This document shows positions 43,645-52,931 of a stretch of DNA of 64,000 bases, in pieces. Each line of letters opens with the position of its first letter. Within the stretch, counting starts at the first letter, position 1. The notes beneath the pieces were generated by a model. The model was not told the origin of the DNA. It saw only the letters and a program-made list of their open reading frames with translations, and searched no databases. The position numbers and the translations under genes were made by a program. This DNA is from Mycolicibacterium holsaticum DSM 44478 = JCM 12374 (GTDB lineage Bacteria; Actinomycetota; Actinomycetes; Mycobacteriales; Mycobacteriaceae). The DNA is taken from the NCBI RefSeq assembly GCF_019645835.1, contig NZ_CP080998.1, positions 3,162,001-3,226,000 on the forward strand, in the 5' to 3' direction.

Positions 43645-44862
43645 TCAGCGGACCAGAACCGCGACGCTTTCGACGTGGTGGGTCAGCGGAAACGAGTCGA
43701 AGACGCGCACCTGCTCCACCGTGTAACCGTGGCCCCGGTAAAGTCCGACGTCGCGCGCGAACGCGGCCGCCTCGCAACCGATGTGGATCACCCGGGGCAC
43801 CTCGGCCTCGGCTAACAAGTCGATCACCTCGCGGCCCGCGCCCGACCGGGGCGGGTCGAGCACCGCGACGTCGGCACGCTGCCGCTGGGCCGCCAGCGCG
43901 CGGCGCACCGAATCGGTGACCACCGACACCCAACCCATGTCGGCCAGCGCGGCCCGCGCCGCACGCGACGATGATCGCGACGTGTCGACCGTGACGACCC
44001 TCCCGGTGTCGCCGACCCCCTCGGCGAGCACGGCGGCGAAAATTCCTGCCCCGCCGTACAAGTCCCACCCGGTCATCCCCGGCTTCAGCTGCGCGGCCTG
44101 CGCCACCAGCTCGCTGTAGGTCTGCGCCGCACCCCGATGGGCCTGCCAGAACGCGGTGACCGGCACCCGCCAGGTCCGCTGCCCGACGCGCTGCACGGCC
44201 TCGTAGTCGCCCTCGATCACCTGGGTCGCGCCCCTGCGCGCCGCACGCGGCGCGGACTGCACGACGTGCCGGTGCCCGTCGTCGTCGAGCGCGACGTGCA
44301 CGTGGGAGCCGGCCGGCCAGCTGCGGTCGTTCAACCCGTCGAGCATGCCGACCGGCAGTTGCGCACAACCGAGTTCGGTGATGACCTGCGAACTGTGGTA
44401 GCGGTGAAAGCCCAGGCGGCCCTCGGCGGAGGTGTGCAGCCGCACCCTGGTGCGCCAGCCCGTGGCCCCGGCACCGCCCACCGGCTCGGCAGTGGCCTGG
44501 TCCTCCTCGATCCACCGGTAGCCACCGAGGCGGGCCAGTTGGTTGGCGACGACGAAGCCCTTCAGCCGGCGCAGCGCCTCGGGCGCGGCGAACGCCATAT
44601 CGCAGCATCCTGCGCTGTCGACCCCGGCGATCGGGCACAGCGAGTCGACCCGGTCCGGCGACGGTTCGATTACCTCGACAACGTCTGCGTGCCAGTACTT
44701 CCCGCGGTCAGCGACCACACGCACCCGCACGGTCTCCCCGGGCAGCGCGTGCCGTACGAACACGACGCGGCCGTCGTGGCGGGCCACGCAGCTGCCGCCG
44801 TTGGCCGCGGGCCCGGTGGTGACGGTGAGGTCGTCGCGGGCCGCGTCGATCGGTTCGCTCAC
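43645..44862 (-). CDS. TrmA/RumA-type RNA (uracil-5-)methyltransferase, Rv2689c-like
   Basis: A 405-residue protein. N-terminal TRAM domain (LTVTTGPAANGGSCVARHDG, RVVFVRHALPGETVRVRVV). Iron-sulfur-type Cys in SLCPIAGVDSAGCCDMAFAA. The SAM-binding domain has MTGWDLYGGAGIFAAVLAEG, ADVAVLDPPRSGAGREVIDL and VPRVIHIGCEAAAFARDVGL; the latter Cys is the nucleophile position, though the family usually has SCNP there. Q-x-N/H motif ITAFWQAH-like (here VTAFWQAHRGAAQ). It should form m5U in tRNA or rRNA using SAM. ATG overlaps the stop of the permease gene by 4 bp. Confidence 0.88.
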   Translation of the reverse strand: MSEPIDAARDDLTVTTGPAANGGSCVARHDGRVVFVRHALPGETVRVRVVADRGKYWHADVVEVIEPSPDRVDSLCPIAGVDSAGCCDMAFAAPEALRRLKGFVVANQLARLGGYRWIEEDQATAEPVGGAGATGWRTRVRLHTSAEGRLGFHRYHSSQVITELGCAQLPVGMLDGLNDRSWPAGSHVHVALDDDGHRHVVQSAPRAARRGATQVIEGDYEAVQRVGQRTWRVPVTAFWQAHRGAAQTYSELVAQAAQLKPGMTGWDLYGGAGIFAAVLAEGVGDTGRVVTVDTSRSSSRAARAALADMGWVSVVTDSVRRALAAQRQRADVAVLDPPRSGAGREVIDLLAEAEVPRVIHIGCEAAAFARDVGLYRGHGYTVEQVRVFDSFPLTHHVESVAVLVR

Positions 44863-46856
44863 TCCAAAAATCCCCTGCGCGCGTCACCCGGCGCGGACTG
44901 CCGCTGCAGGGTTTTGAGCCGCTCCGACGAACTCAGCTGCCACGGCACCGATGTCACCATCACGTTCGGCTCGAACAGCAGCCTGCCCTTGAGCCGCAGC
45001 GCACTCTGGTTGTGCAACACCTGCTCCCACCAGTGCCCCACGACGTACTCCGGAATGAACACGGTGACGACCGTACGCGGTGACTCCTTGGACACCCGCT
45101 TGACGTAATCGAGGACGGGCCGGGTGATCTCCCGGTACGGCGACGCGATCACCTTCAGCGGAACGCTGATGTCGCTGTCCTCCCACTTGTGCACCAGGGC
45201 GCGCGTCTCGGCGTCGTCGACGCTGACGGTGATCGCCTCCAGAACGTCGGGGCGGGTGGCTCGGGCGTAGGCCAACGCGCGCATGGTCGGCAGATGCAGC
45301 TTCGACACCAGCACGATCGCGTGATTGCGGCTGGGCAGCACCATGTCGCCCTCGTCTTCGGCCGCCTGCTCCTCGAGTTCGCGGGCCACCGCGTCATAGT
45401 GCCGGTGGATGAGCTTCATGATCCCGAACAAGATGGCCATCGCCAGAATGGCGATCCAGGCCCCGGCCACGAACTTGGACACCACGACGATGATCAGCAC
45501 GGTGGCCGTGCATACGAAGCCGATCGTGTTGATCACCCGCGACCGCATCATCCGACTGCGCAGCGCGGCGTCGGTTTCGCTGCGCAGCAGCCGGGTCCAG
45601 TGCCGCACCATGCCGATCTGGCTGAGCGTGAACGATACGAACACCCCGACGATGTAGAGCTGGATGAGCGCGGTGACCTGCGCCTGAAACGCCACCACGA
45701 ACGCGATCGCCGCGAACGCCAAAAACAGGATGCCGTTGGAGAACGCCAGCCGGTCCCCGCGGGTGTGCAGCTGGCGCGGCAGGAAACGATCCTGCGCGAG
45801 AATCGATCCCAGCACCGGAAACCCGTTGAAGGCGGTGTTGGCCGCCAGCACCAGGATCAGCGCCGTGACGCCCGCGATGAGGAACGACCCGACCGGGAAG
45901 CCGTGGAACACCGTGTCGGCCAACTGGGCGACGAGCGTCTTCTGCTGGTAGTCCGGCGGTGCGCCGACCAGTTGTTCGTGCGGGCGCTCGGCGATCTGCA
46001 CACCGGTCGCCTTGGCCAGCATGATCATCCCCATGAACAGCGACACCGCGATCAGACCCAACATCGTCAGCGTGGTGGCCGCATTGCGTGACTTGGGCTT
46101 CTGGAAGGCCGGCACGCCGTTGCTGATCGCCTCGACACCGGTCAGGGCCGCGCTTCCGGACGAGAAGGCCCGGGCGACCAGAAAGACCAGCGCGAAGCCG
46201 AGCACACCGCCGTCCTCGGCGTGCATCTCGAAGTCGGCCGACTCGGCCCGCAGCGGGGTGCCCAGGATGTAGACCTGGAACAATCCCCAGCCGAGCATGA
46301 TGTACATGCCGATCATGAAGGCGTAGGTCGGGATGGCGAACGCGGTGCCCGACTCGCGGATGCCGCGCAGGTTCATCGCGGCCAGCAGCAGGATCGCGAT
46401 CACCGCGAACAGCACCTTGTGGTGGTTGATGAACGGAACGGCCGACCCGATGTTCGACATCGCCGAGGACATCGACACCGCGACGGTCAGCACGTAGTCC
46501 ACCAGCAACGCGCTGGCCACCGTGAGCCCCGCGGTGGGGCCCAGGTTCGTGGTGACCACCTCGTAGTCGCCGCCACCCGACGGGTAGGCGTGCACGTTCT
46601 GCCGGTAGCTGGCGATGACGACCAGCATGACCACCGCGACGGCCAGCCCGATCCACGGCGTCATCGAATACGCGGAAAGGCCGGCGACCGAGAGGACGAG
46701 GAAGATCTCCTCAGGTGCGTAAGCCACCGACGACAACGCATCCGAGGCGAACACCGGAAGGGCGATCCGCTTCGGCAACAAGGTGTGCGAGATCCGGTCG
46801 CTGCGGAACGGTCTGCCGAGAACCAACCGCCGTGCGACGGTCGAAAGCTTGGACAC
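44859..46856 (-). CDS. APC-superfamily permease, Rv2690c-like
   Basis: About 665 residues; the GTG giving VSKLSTVARRLVLGRPFRSD is chosen because Rv2690c starts this way, with a GTG four codons earlier as alternative. Twelve membrane segments in about 40-450, starting LPVFASDALSSVAYAPEEIF and including SSGSAALTGVEAISNGVPAF, the APC substrate-binding helix. A soluble C-terminal domain of about 200 residues (HAIVLVSKLHLPTMRALAYA, VVTVFIPEYVVGHWWEQVLH) resembles that of KUP/amino-acid permease-like proteins. Possible K+ or amino-acid uptake; divergent from the K+ gene pair ceoB-ceoC, which hints at K+. Confidence 0.88.
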   Translation of the reverse strand: MSKLSTVARRLVLGRPFRSDRISHTLLPKRIALPVFASDALSSVAYAPEEIFLVLSVAGLSAYSMTPWIGLAVAVVMLVVIASYRQNVHAYPSGGGDYEVVTTNLGPTAGLTVASALLVDYVLTVAVSMSSAMSNIGSAVPFINHHKVLFAVIAILLLAAMNLRGIRESGTAFAIPTYAFMIGMYIMLGWGLFQVYILGTPLRAESADFEMHAEDGGVLGFALVFLVARAFSSGSAALTGVEAISNGVPAFQKPKSRNAATTLTMLGLIAVSLFMGMIMLAKATGVQIAERPHEQLVGAPPDYQQKTLVAQLADTVFHGFPVGSFLIAGVTALILVLAANTAFNGFPVLGSILAQDRFLPRQLHTRGDRLAFSNGILFLAFAAIAFVVAFQAQVTALIQLYIVGVFVSFTLSQIGMVRHWTRLLRSETDAALRSRMMRSRVINTIGFVCTATVLIIVVVSKFVAGAWIAILAMAILFGIMKLIHRHYDAVARELEEQAAEDEGDMVLPSRNHAIVLVSKLHLPTMRALAYARATRPDVLEAITVSVDDAETRALVHKWEDSDISVPLKVIASPYREITRPVLDYVKRVSKESPRTVVTVFIPEYVVGHWWEQVLHNQSALRLKGRLLFEPNVMVTSVPWQLSSSERLKTLQRQSAPGDARRGFLE

Positions 46857-46943
46857 GAGTGCCAACACTAAGCCTGAAGTCCGATAACCGTCGGGAAGCG
46901 GTAGCGTTCCGACTGCGCGGGTTGGAACAGGAAGGACCGACAG

Positions 46944-47615
46944 TTGCGGGTAGTGGTGATGGGCTGCGGCCGGGTGGGGGCTTCGCTGTCAGACAGCCTG
47001 GCCAGAATCGGCCACGACGTGGCGGTGATCGACCGCGACAGCACCGCGTTTCACCGGCTGTCCCCCGAGTTCCCCGGGGAACGGGTGCTCGGCATGGGCT
47101 TCGACCGCGACGTGCTGCTGCGGGCCGGTATCGAGGAGGCCGGTGCGTTCGCCGCGGTGTCCTCGGGCGACAACTCCAACATCATCTCGGCGCGGGTGGC
47201 GCGTGAAACGTTTCGCGTCGAGCGGGTGGTCGCCCGCATCTACGACGCCAAACGCGCCGCGGTGTACGAACGGCTGGGCATCCCGACGGTGGCGACCGTG
47301 CCGTGGACCACCGACCGGCTGCTCAACGTGCTCACCCGCGAAACCGAGACCGCGAAATGGCGCGACCCCACCGGCAACGTCGGCGTGACGGAGTTGGCCC
47401 TGCACGAGGATTGGGTGGGTCGGCGGATGACCGATCTGGAGGCCGCCACCGGTGGGCGGGTGGCGTTTCTGATCCGGTTCGGCGCGGGCGTGTTGCCCGA
47501 CACCAAGACCGTCATCCAGGCCGGCGATCAGGTGTTCATGGCCGCCGTCGCCGGGCATATCGCCGAAGCGCTGGCGATCGCGGCGTTGCCGCCCAGCGAG
47601 GACATCGAGGGTTAG
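46944..47615 (+). CDS. ceoB: TRK potassium uptake regulatory protein CeoB
   Basis: A 223-residue TrkA-type protein from a TTG behind GGAAGGACC. RCK_N domain: MRVVVMGCGRVGASLSDSLA (NAD-binding GxGxxG) with Asp in VIDRDSTAF, and VSSGDNSNIISARVARETF. RCK_C from about 135 (VGVTELALHEDWVGRRMTDL). It binds nucleotides and gates a K+ uptake channel in the membrane. Paired with ceoC 6 bp downstream, as in M. tuberculosis Rv2691-Rv2692. Confidence 0.93.
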   Translation: MRVVVMGCGRVGASLSDSLARIGHDVAVIDRDSTAFHRLSPEFPGERVLGMGFDRDVLLRAGIEEAGAFAAVSSGDNSNIISARVARETFRVERVVARIYDAKRAAVYERLGIPTVATVPWTTDRLLNVLTRETETAKWRDPTGNVGVTELALHEDWVGRRMTDLEAATGGRVAFLIRFGAGVLPDTKTVIQAGDQVFMAAVAGHIAEALAIAALPPSEDIEG

Positions 47616-47621
47616 AGAGCC

Positions 47622-48287
47622 ATGAAAGTCGCCATCGCCGGTGCCGGTGCCGTCGGCCGCTCCATCGCCCGCGAGCTCGTCGAAAGCCACAACGTCACCC
47701 TGCTCGAACGCAACCCCGACCACATCGATGTCGACGCGATCCCGGCCGCCCAGTGGCGGCTCGGCGACGCCTGCGAGCTCACCCTGCTGGAGGCGATCAA
47801 GCTCGAGGAGTTCGACGTGGTGATCGCGGCCACCGGTGACGACAAGGCCAACGTCGTGGTCAGCCTGCTGGCCAAGACGGAGTTCACGGTGCCCCGGGTG
47901 GTGGCCCGGGTCAACGATCCCCGCAACGAATGGCTGTTCGACGAGAGTTGGGGCGTCGACGTCGCGGTGTCCACGCCGCGCATGCTGGCCTCGCTGGTGG
48001 AAGAGGCCGTCGCGGTCGGTGACCTGGTGCGGCTGATGGAGTTCCGCAAGGGTCAGGCCAACCTCGTCGAGATCACCCTGCCCGACGACACCCCGTGGGG
48101 CGGAAAACCGGTCAAGCGCCTCGAACTGCCCCGCGACTGCGCGCTGGTGACGATCCTGCGCGGCCCCCGGGTGATCGTCCCCGAGGGCGACGAGCCGTTG
48201 GAGGGCGGCGACGAGCTGTTGTTCGTGGCGGTCGCCGAGGCCGAGGACGACCTGAAGGCGTTACTGCTGCATCCCGCGCCGCGCTGA
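47622..48287 (+). CDS. ceoC: TRK potassium uptake regulatory protein CeoC
   Basis: A 221-residue TrkA-type protein. RCK_N: MKVAIAGAGAVGRSIARELV with the acidic pocket residue in VTLLERNPDHID, then VVIAATGDDKANVVVSLLAK and VARVNDPRNEWLFDESWGVD. RCK_C about 140-215 (ANLVEITLPDDTPWGGKPVK). RBS GAGAG just upstream. Acts with CeoB as the cytosolic regulator of K+ uptake. The 3' end abuts the convergent MFS gene with 2 bp between stops. Confidence 0.93.
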   Translation: MKVAIAGAGAVGRSIARELVESHNVTLLERNPDHIDVDAIPAAQWRLGDACELTLLEAIKLEEFDVVIAATGDDKANVVVSLLAKTEFTVPRVVARVNDPRNEWLFDESWGVDVAVSTPRMLASLVEEAVAVGDLVRLMEFRKGQANLVEITLPDDTPWGGKPVKRLELPRDCALVTILRGPRVIVPEGDEPLEGGDELLFVAVAEAEDDLKALLLHPAPR

Positions 48288-48289
48288 GC

Positions 48290-49765
48290 TCAGCGCACGA
48301 CGCGCGCCGGTGGCGGGGTGGCCCGGTCCGAACAGCGCGCCAGGGCGCCGGCCTCGACCTGGCTGACGTCGCCCAATGCGTTGCGGATGCCCAGCGCCGA
48401 CACCGCGCCTGCGAGCGCGAACAGGCCGGCGGTGACCAGTGCACCGCGCCGGAACCCGTCGAAATCGATTGTGCTGCCGACGATCACACCGGTGAACGCA
48501 ATCGCGATCAGGCCCGCGATGCGGGAGATCGCGTTGTTGATCGCCGACCCGATTCCGCTCTGAGCGCGTTGCACCGCGGCCAGCACTGCCGCGGTCAGCG
48601 GCGACACCGTGATCGTCAGCCCGAGCCCGAACACCACCAGGCCGGGCAGCATCTGTGTCCACAGGTCGAACGGTTCGCGCGTCGTGGCCATCAGCACATA
48701 ACCGAGCGCCGCGACCATCGGGCCGACCGCCATGAAAAGCCGCGGGCCGTACCTGCCCGCCAGCGCGCCGAAGCGAGGGGCCAGCAGAAACGACAGCACC
48801 GGGACCGGCAGGGTGGCCAGCCCCGCCTGCGTCGCGGTCAGCCCCGCGGTCTCCTGCAGGAACAGCGCGACGATCAGCAAGCCCAGCGACACCCCGGCGT
48901 AGAGGAACACGGTGGCCAGGTTTCCGACGGCGAAGTTGCGGGCGCGAAAGATCTGCAGCGGCATCATCGGCTGCGGGGTCGTGCGCTCCCACCACGGGAA
49001 CGCGCCGAGGCAGGCCAGCCCGGCCACCAGGCTCACCACCACCGCCGGATGCGAGAAGCCCAGGCGCTGGCCCTCGATCAGCGCGTACACCACGCCGCTG
49101 AGCCCGGCGGCGTTCAATACCGCCCCGACGACGTCGACCTGTCGCCAGCCCGCGTGGCCGCTCGGCGCGGCGGACCGGTCGCCGGACAGCTTCGTCGTCA
49201 GATACAGCGTGACCGCCAGCGGCACGATGTTCACCCCGAAGATCCACCGCCAGCTCAGCGCGTCGACGAGCACGCCGCCCAGCAGCGGTCCGATCACGAA
49301 AGCCGTTCCGGTCCAGGCGGTCCAGGTGCCGATCGCGCGGGCTTGGTCGGCGCCGGAGAACCGGGCGTTGATCATCGCCAGCGAGCTGGGCACCAGAAAC
49401 GCCGCGCCGACGCCCTGCAGGCAGCGCGCGGCGATCAGCACCCAGCCGGTGGGCGCGAACGCGCACAGCACCGATGACACCGCGAACACGACCAGGCCGG
49501 TGCGCAGCACGGCCAGCCGGCCGAATTGATCGGACACGGCCCCGGCGACCAGGATCAGCGCGCCGAGGGTGAGCAGGTAGCCGTCGACCACCCACTGCTG
49601 AAGCGCCAGCCCGGCGCCGAACTCCCGGCTGATCGCCGGCAGCGCGAGGTTGACGACCGAACCGTCCAGGAACGCGACGAACGAGGCGAGTACGGCGACC
49701 GCGATCAGCGACCGGTCGGTGTTGTCGGCGCGGGGCCGACGTCGACCATCGGCCTCAGTAGGCAT
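48290..49765 (-). CDS. MFS drug exporter, DHA2 (EmrB/QacA) family
   Basis: A 491-residue protein with about 14 membrane segments. The ATG giving MPTEADGRRRPRADNTDRSL overlaps the last codons of the upstream DUF3159 gene; a GTG 7 codons earlier is possible. Family motifs: FLDGSVVNLALPAISREFGA (motif D1), SDQFGRLAVLRTGLVVFAVS (motif A) and GTAFVIGPLLGGVLVDALSW (motif C, antiporter signature). It should export drugs or metabolites with proton antiport. In M. tuberculosis this place lacks such a gene, as far as I recall, so it may be an insertion. Confidence 0.88.
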   Translation of the reverse strand: MPTEADGRRRPRADNTDRSLIAVAVLASFVAFLDGSVVNLALPAISREFGAGLALQQWVVDGYLLTLGALILVAGAVSDQFGRLAVLRTGLVVFAVSSVLCAFAPTGWVLIAARCLQGVGAAFLVPSSLAMINARFSGADQARAIGTWTAWTGTAFVIGPLLGGVLVDALSWRWIFGVNIVPLAVTLYLTTKLSGDRSAAPSGHAGWRQVDVVGAVLNAAGLSGVVYALIEGQRLGFSHPAVVVSLVAGLACLGAFPWWERTTPQPMMPLQIFRARNFAVGNLATVFLYAGVSLGLLIVALFLQETAGLTATQAGLATLPVPVLSFLLAPRFGALAGRYGPRLFMAVGPMVAALGYVLMATTREPFDLWTQMLPGLVVFGLGLTITVSPLTAAVLAAVQRAQSGIGSAINNAISRIAGLIAIAFTGVIVGSTIDFDGFRRGALVTAGLFALAGAVSALGIRNALGDVSQVEAGALARCSDRATPPPARVVR

Positions 49766-50459
49766 CCGGTTGGGCCACGCCGTCACGCTCGGTGCGAGCG
49801 GCGTCGGGCGCAGCTGACGCGGCCTCGCTGGCGCGGATGGCGCGCTGCGCCGCGCGGATCGCCAGGTAGGTGACCAACGCGGCGATGGCGGTCAGCGGCC
49901 AGCCCATCGCGATGCGTGCGGCGCCGAGCCAGCCGGTCTGGTCGGCGTCGTAGAGGTGGTGTTGTACGACGAACCGCGAGGCGAACACGAGCACCCAGAC
50001 CAGCGTCGCGGCGTCGAACACCCGCACCGCCTTGCGCACGTCGCGCCAGCCGCGGTCATGTCCGCTGACCCAGGCCCAGACGACGCCGACCACGGGCCTG
50101 CGCACGAGCACCGACAGCGCGAACACCGACGACCACACCAGCGATGTCCAGATGCCCAGCAGGAAGTAGCCCTTCGACTCCCCCATCACATAGGCGATCA
50201 ACGCGCAGATACCGACACCGAAGAACCCGGAGATGGCCGGCTGCGCGGTCTCGCGGCGCGCCAACCGCCAGATGAGGATCAGCGCGGCCACCCCGAGCGC
50301 CGAGACGATCGCGGCCGTCAGCCCGAACAGTGAGGACACCGGAACGAACGCCAGAACGGGTAACGAGGAGTAGATCAGCCCGCTGATCCCGCCGACCTGG
50401 GCGAGGATGGCGTTGGCCTTGTTGCTCGGTTCACCCGGTACGGTTCCGGGCTCGCTCAC
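49755..50459 (-). CDS. DUF3159 membrane protein, Rv2693c-like
   Basis: A 234-residue protein from a GTG that overlaps the stop of the OB-fold gene as GTGA. Five or six membrane segments: VGGISGLIYSSLPVLAFVPV, LFGLTAAIVSALGVAALILI, ISGFFGVGICALIAYVMGES, LGIWTSLVWSSVFALSVLVR, and later ATLVWVLVFASRFVVQHHLY and MGWPLTAIAALVTYLAIRAA. Characteristic RRPVVGVVWAWVSGHDRGWR in a cytosolic loop. Function unknown. Cotranslated with the OB-fold gene. Confidence 0.85.
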   Translation of the reverse strand: MSEPGTVPGEPSNKANAILAQVGGISGLIYSSLPVLAFVPVSSLFGLTAAIVSALGVAALILIWRLARRETAQPAISGFFGVGICALIAYVMGESKGYFLLGIWTSLVWSSVFALSVLVRRPVVGVVWAWVSGHDRGWRDVRKAVRVFDAATLVWVLVFASRFVVQHHLYDADQTGWLGAARIAMGWPLTAIAALVTYLAIRAAQRAIRASEAASAAPDAARTERDGVAQPDAY

Positions 50460-50827
50460 TTCTGAATCTCGTAGTGCGGGTTGTAGATGGCCTTCGATCC
50501 GTTGTCGAGCTTGCCGACGCGCCCGTGCACCCGCAGGGTGCGGCCCGATTCGATGCCCGGGATGCGGCGCTGGCCCAGCCAGACCAGCATCACCGAGTCT
50601 GTGCCGTCGAACAGTTCGGCCTTGACCCCGGCGGCACTGCTCTTGCCGTTGCACTCCACGCTGCGCAGCGTGCCGACCATCGTCACTTCTTGACCCCGCT
50701 CGCAGTCGATCGCCTTCTGCGCGCCGGTGCCGGCGGCTTCGTCGCTGAGCTCTTCGACATCGAGTTGCTCCGGGTCCTCCGTCAACCGCCGGGTGAGCCG
50801 GCGAAGATACCCCTCGGCCGTAGCCAT
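50456..50827 (-). CDS. OB-fold nucleic-acid-binding protein, Rv2694c-like
   Basis: A 123-residue protein: an N-terminal helix (MATAEGYLRRLTRRLTEDPE) and an OB fold from about 45 (GQEVTMVGTLRSVECNGKSS, AELFDGTDSVMLVWLGQRRI, PGIESGRTLRVHGRVGKLDN). The fold is of the tRNA-anticodon/RecG-like type that binds nucleic acid. Ends IYNPHYEIQK. Coupled to DUF3159 by overlap, which is conserved in mycobacteria; role unknown. Confidence 0.86.
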   Translation of the reverse strand: MATAEGYLRRLTRRLTEDPEQLDVEELSDEAAGTGAQKAIDCERGQEVTMVGTLRSVECNGKSSAAGVKAELFDGTDSVMLVWLGQRRIPGIESGRTLRVHGRVGKLDNGSKAIYNPHYEIQK

Positions 50828-50958
50828 GGCGTCTCCTGACTTAATGCAGATCTACCGTAGATCTACCCCAATCAACGCCACCGTAGACCTGTTGGTTCCG
50901 ATATGCCACGCGGGGTCGACTCGCCACGCCGGGCAACTTCGCGGCAGGGCACGATCAT

Positions 50959-51711
50959 GTGATGGACGTCATTCTGCGCGGGGTCACCGCGGTTCTGCTG
51001 CCCGGTACCGGATCCGACGACGACTACGTTCACCGGGCCTTCTCGGCCGCGCTTGAGGACGCCGGCGCGGTGATGGTTACGCCTGCGCCGCAACCCGATC
51101 GTCTCGTCGCGGGCTATCTCGATGCGCTGGACGACGCCGCCCGGGAGGGTGTGATCGCCGTCGGCGGGGTGTCGATCGGGGCTGCGGTCGCCACCGCGTG
51201 GGCGTTGCAGCATCCGGCTCGCACGGTCGCGGTGCTCGCGGCGCTGCCGGCGTGGACGGGCTCCCCGGAAACGGCGCCCGCCGCGATGGCTGCGCGCCAT
51301 TCCGCGCAGTTGCTGCGCGCACAGGGTCTGGACGCGGCCACCGCGACGATGCGGGCGTCGAGCCCGCGGTGGCTGGCCGACGAACTGGCCCGCTCGTGGG
51401 CCGGGCAATGGCCGTCGCTGCCCGATGCGATGGAGGAAGCCGCCGGTTACGTCGCGCCGACCTGCGAGGAGTTGGCGCGGCTGGCCGTCCCGATGGGGGT
51501 CGCCGGGGCCACTGACGACCCGGTCCATCCCGTCGACGTCGCACGTCAGTGGGTCGCGGCGGCGCCGCGGACCGCGCTGCGCACGATCACGCTCGACGAG
51601 ATGGGCGTCGACCCGGCGGTGTTGGGCGCGGCGTGTGTGGCGGCGCTACGCGCCTGCGATTTCGGTGTAGTTGGTCACGGTGAGCGTGACGAAGTACACC
51701 GAAATCGCTAA
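50959..51711 (+). CDS. Alpha/beta-hydrolase fold protein, Rv2695-like
   Basis: A 250-residue protein; GTG at 50959 or ATG three bases later. Alpha/beta-hydrolase features: VTAVLLPGTGSDDDYVHRAF, nucleophile elbow GGVSIGAAVATAWAL (GxSxG with Ser), Asp in VAGATDDPVHPVDVARQW; a clear His is not obvious at the end. The last 19 codons (ACDFGVVGHGERDEVHRNR) lie inside the 53-bp palindromic repeat, so the natural C-terminus has been replaced or extended by the element. Cytosolic hydrolase of unknown substrate. Confidence 0.8.
   Translation: MMDVILRGVTAVLLPGTGSDDDYVHRAFSAALEDAGAVMVTPAPQPDRLVAGYLDALDDAAREGVIAVGGVSIGAAVATAWALQHPARTVAVLAALPAWTGSPETAPAAMAARHSAQLLRAQGLDAATATMRASSPRWLADELARSWAGQWPSLPDAMEEAAGYVAPTCEELARLAVPMGVAGATDDPVHPVDVARQWVAAAPRTALRTITLDEMGVDPAVLGAACVAALRACDFGVVGHGERDEVHRNR
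51656..51708. repeat. 53-bp palindromic element, copy 1
   Basis: Outer arms GCGATTTCGGTGTA / TACACCGAAATCGC (14 bp, perfect) enclose 25 nt that contain an inner 6-bp stem GTCACG / CGTGAC with a 5-nt loop. The stop codons of both convergent neighbours lie at its right end. Copy 2 is at 54572-54624. Confidence 0.85.
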
Positions 51712-52442
51712 CCGCCGGTGATGGTGCGCAGCTGTTGCATGGCCGAGCCCTGCACGCTGCGCCGCGCGGACGGCTCGGCCAGCGGCGGCTGTTCACCGCT
51801 CTGCTGCGCCTGCTGGGCGGCGGCCTGCTCGGCGGCCAGGCGCAGTTGCTCGGCCATCGGCTCAGGCAGTTCGACGGTTAGCGGGGTACGTACCGGCATC
51901 GGGGTATCTCCGCGTCGAACTACGGTGTCCGCCAAGGCATTTCGCGCCTCTTCGGCGAGCGCGTCAACGCTCTGCTGGGTGCCGTTGACCACGCAGCGGA
52001 TCATCCAGCGGTAGCCGTCGACGCCGATGAACCGCACCACGCCGGCCTGGGCGGGATCCCCGGCTGCGACGCCGACGACCTCGCGACCCCACGGGCCGTC
52101 CTGGATGCTGACCGAGGGCACGTCCTTGCGCAGCGAGTCGGCCAGTTCGCTGGCGATCTCACGCCACAGCCCTGTCGATTTGGGCGCCGCGTAGGCGGCG
52201 ATGGTGAACCGGCCGTTGGGTGTGACGACCCAGACCGCGCTGGGCACGCCCTGTTGGCTGACCTCCACCTGCACCTGGCCCGCCTCGGGCAGCGGGATCA
52301 GCACCGAGCCCAGATCCAGCCGGCCCACCGTGGCCACCGATGGGTCGTCGAAGTCGTCGATGTCGAAGGGGCCTTCGAGCTCGTCGCCGGTGTCGGCGAC
52401 CTCGGAGGTGTCGTCGTCGTTGTCTCGTTTACCGAATGCCAT
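51708..52442 (-). CDS. DUF3710 protein, Rv2696c-like
   Basis: A 244-residue protein of the DUF3710 family. Acidic N-terminus ([20 protein letters not shown]), then GRLDLGSVLIPLPEAGQVQV, GRFTIAAYAAPKSTGLWREI, VSIQDGPWGREVVGVAAGDP and GVDGYRWMIRCVVNGTQQSV, and a Gln/Ala-rich C-terminal helix. The ATG overlaps the dut stop by one base (TGATG), so it is translationally coupled to dut. Function unknown. Its stop lies at the edge of the palindromic repeat. Confidence 0.88.
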   Translation of the reverse strand: MAFGKRDNDDDTSEVADTGDELEGPFDIDDFDDPSVATVGRLDLGSVLIPLPEAGQVQVEVSQQGVPSAVWVVTPNGRFTIAAYAAPKSTGLWREIASELADSLRKDVPSVSIQDGPWGREVVGVAAGDPAQAGVVRFIGVDGYRWMIRCVVNGTQQSVDALAEEARNALADTVVRRGDTPMPVRTPLTVELPEPMAEQLRLAAEQAAAQQAQQSGEQPPLAEPSARRSVQGSAMQQLRTITGG

Positions 52443-52906
52443 CACAAACTCGCATGTCCGCCGGAGGAACCGTGGCCACCGTCGCCACGGGAAGTGTCAG
52501 CAAGGCCCGCCTCGTCGAATGACGTCACCTCCACCAGCTCGGGCAGTTCGACGCGCTGCACGAGCAACTGTGCGATCCGGTCTCCACGGTGCACGATGAT
52601 CGGCGCCTGGGGGTCGAGGTTGATCAGCGCGACCTTGATTTCACCGCGGTAGCCAGCGTCAATGGTACCGGGACTGTTCACGATCGAAAGCCCAACGCGG
52701 GCAGCCAAACCCGACCGGGGGTGGACCAGGCCGACCATCCCGTGCGGGATGGCGACCGCGATGCCGGTCGCGACGAGTGCGCGCTGACCGGGCGCCAGTT
52801 CGACATCGACTGCACTGTAGAGGTCGACGCCGGCATCGCCGTCATGGGCACGCTGCGGCATCGGCAGATCAGGGTCCAGACGCACGACCGCCAGAGTGGT
52901 GGACAC
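52442..52906 (-). CDS. dut: dUTPase Dut
   Basis: A 154-residue trimeric dUTPase, same length as the M. tuberculosis enzyme when read from the GTG giving [20 protein letters not shown]. All five motifs are present: [48 protein letters not shown] and the C-terminal [17 protein letters not shown], which holds the mycobacterium-specific loop and P-loop-like end. It hydrolyses dUTP to dUMP, keeping uracil out of DNA and feeding dTMP synthesis. Divergent from the DUF3093 gene with a 25-bp gap. Confidence 0.96.
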   Translation of the reverse strand: MSTTLAVVRLDPDLPMPQRAHDGDAGVDLYSAVDVELAPGQRALVATGIAVAIPHGMVGLVHPRSGLAARVGLSIVNSPGTIDAGYRGEIKVALINLDPQAPIIVHRGDRIAQLLVQRVELPELVEVTSFDEAGLADTSRGDGGHGSSGGHASL

Positions 52907-52918
52907 GACGTCAGAGAT

Positions 52919-52924
52919 TACTCT
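52919..52924 (+). promoter_or_regulatory. -10 box TACTCT, leaderless DUF3093 mRNA
   Basis: TACTCT ends 7 nt before the GTG at 52932. It lies within the 25-bp gap to the divergent dut gene, so the two promoters overlap. Confidence 0.45.
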
Positions 52925-52931
52925 TGGCCGC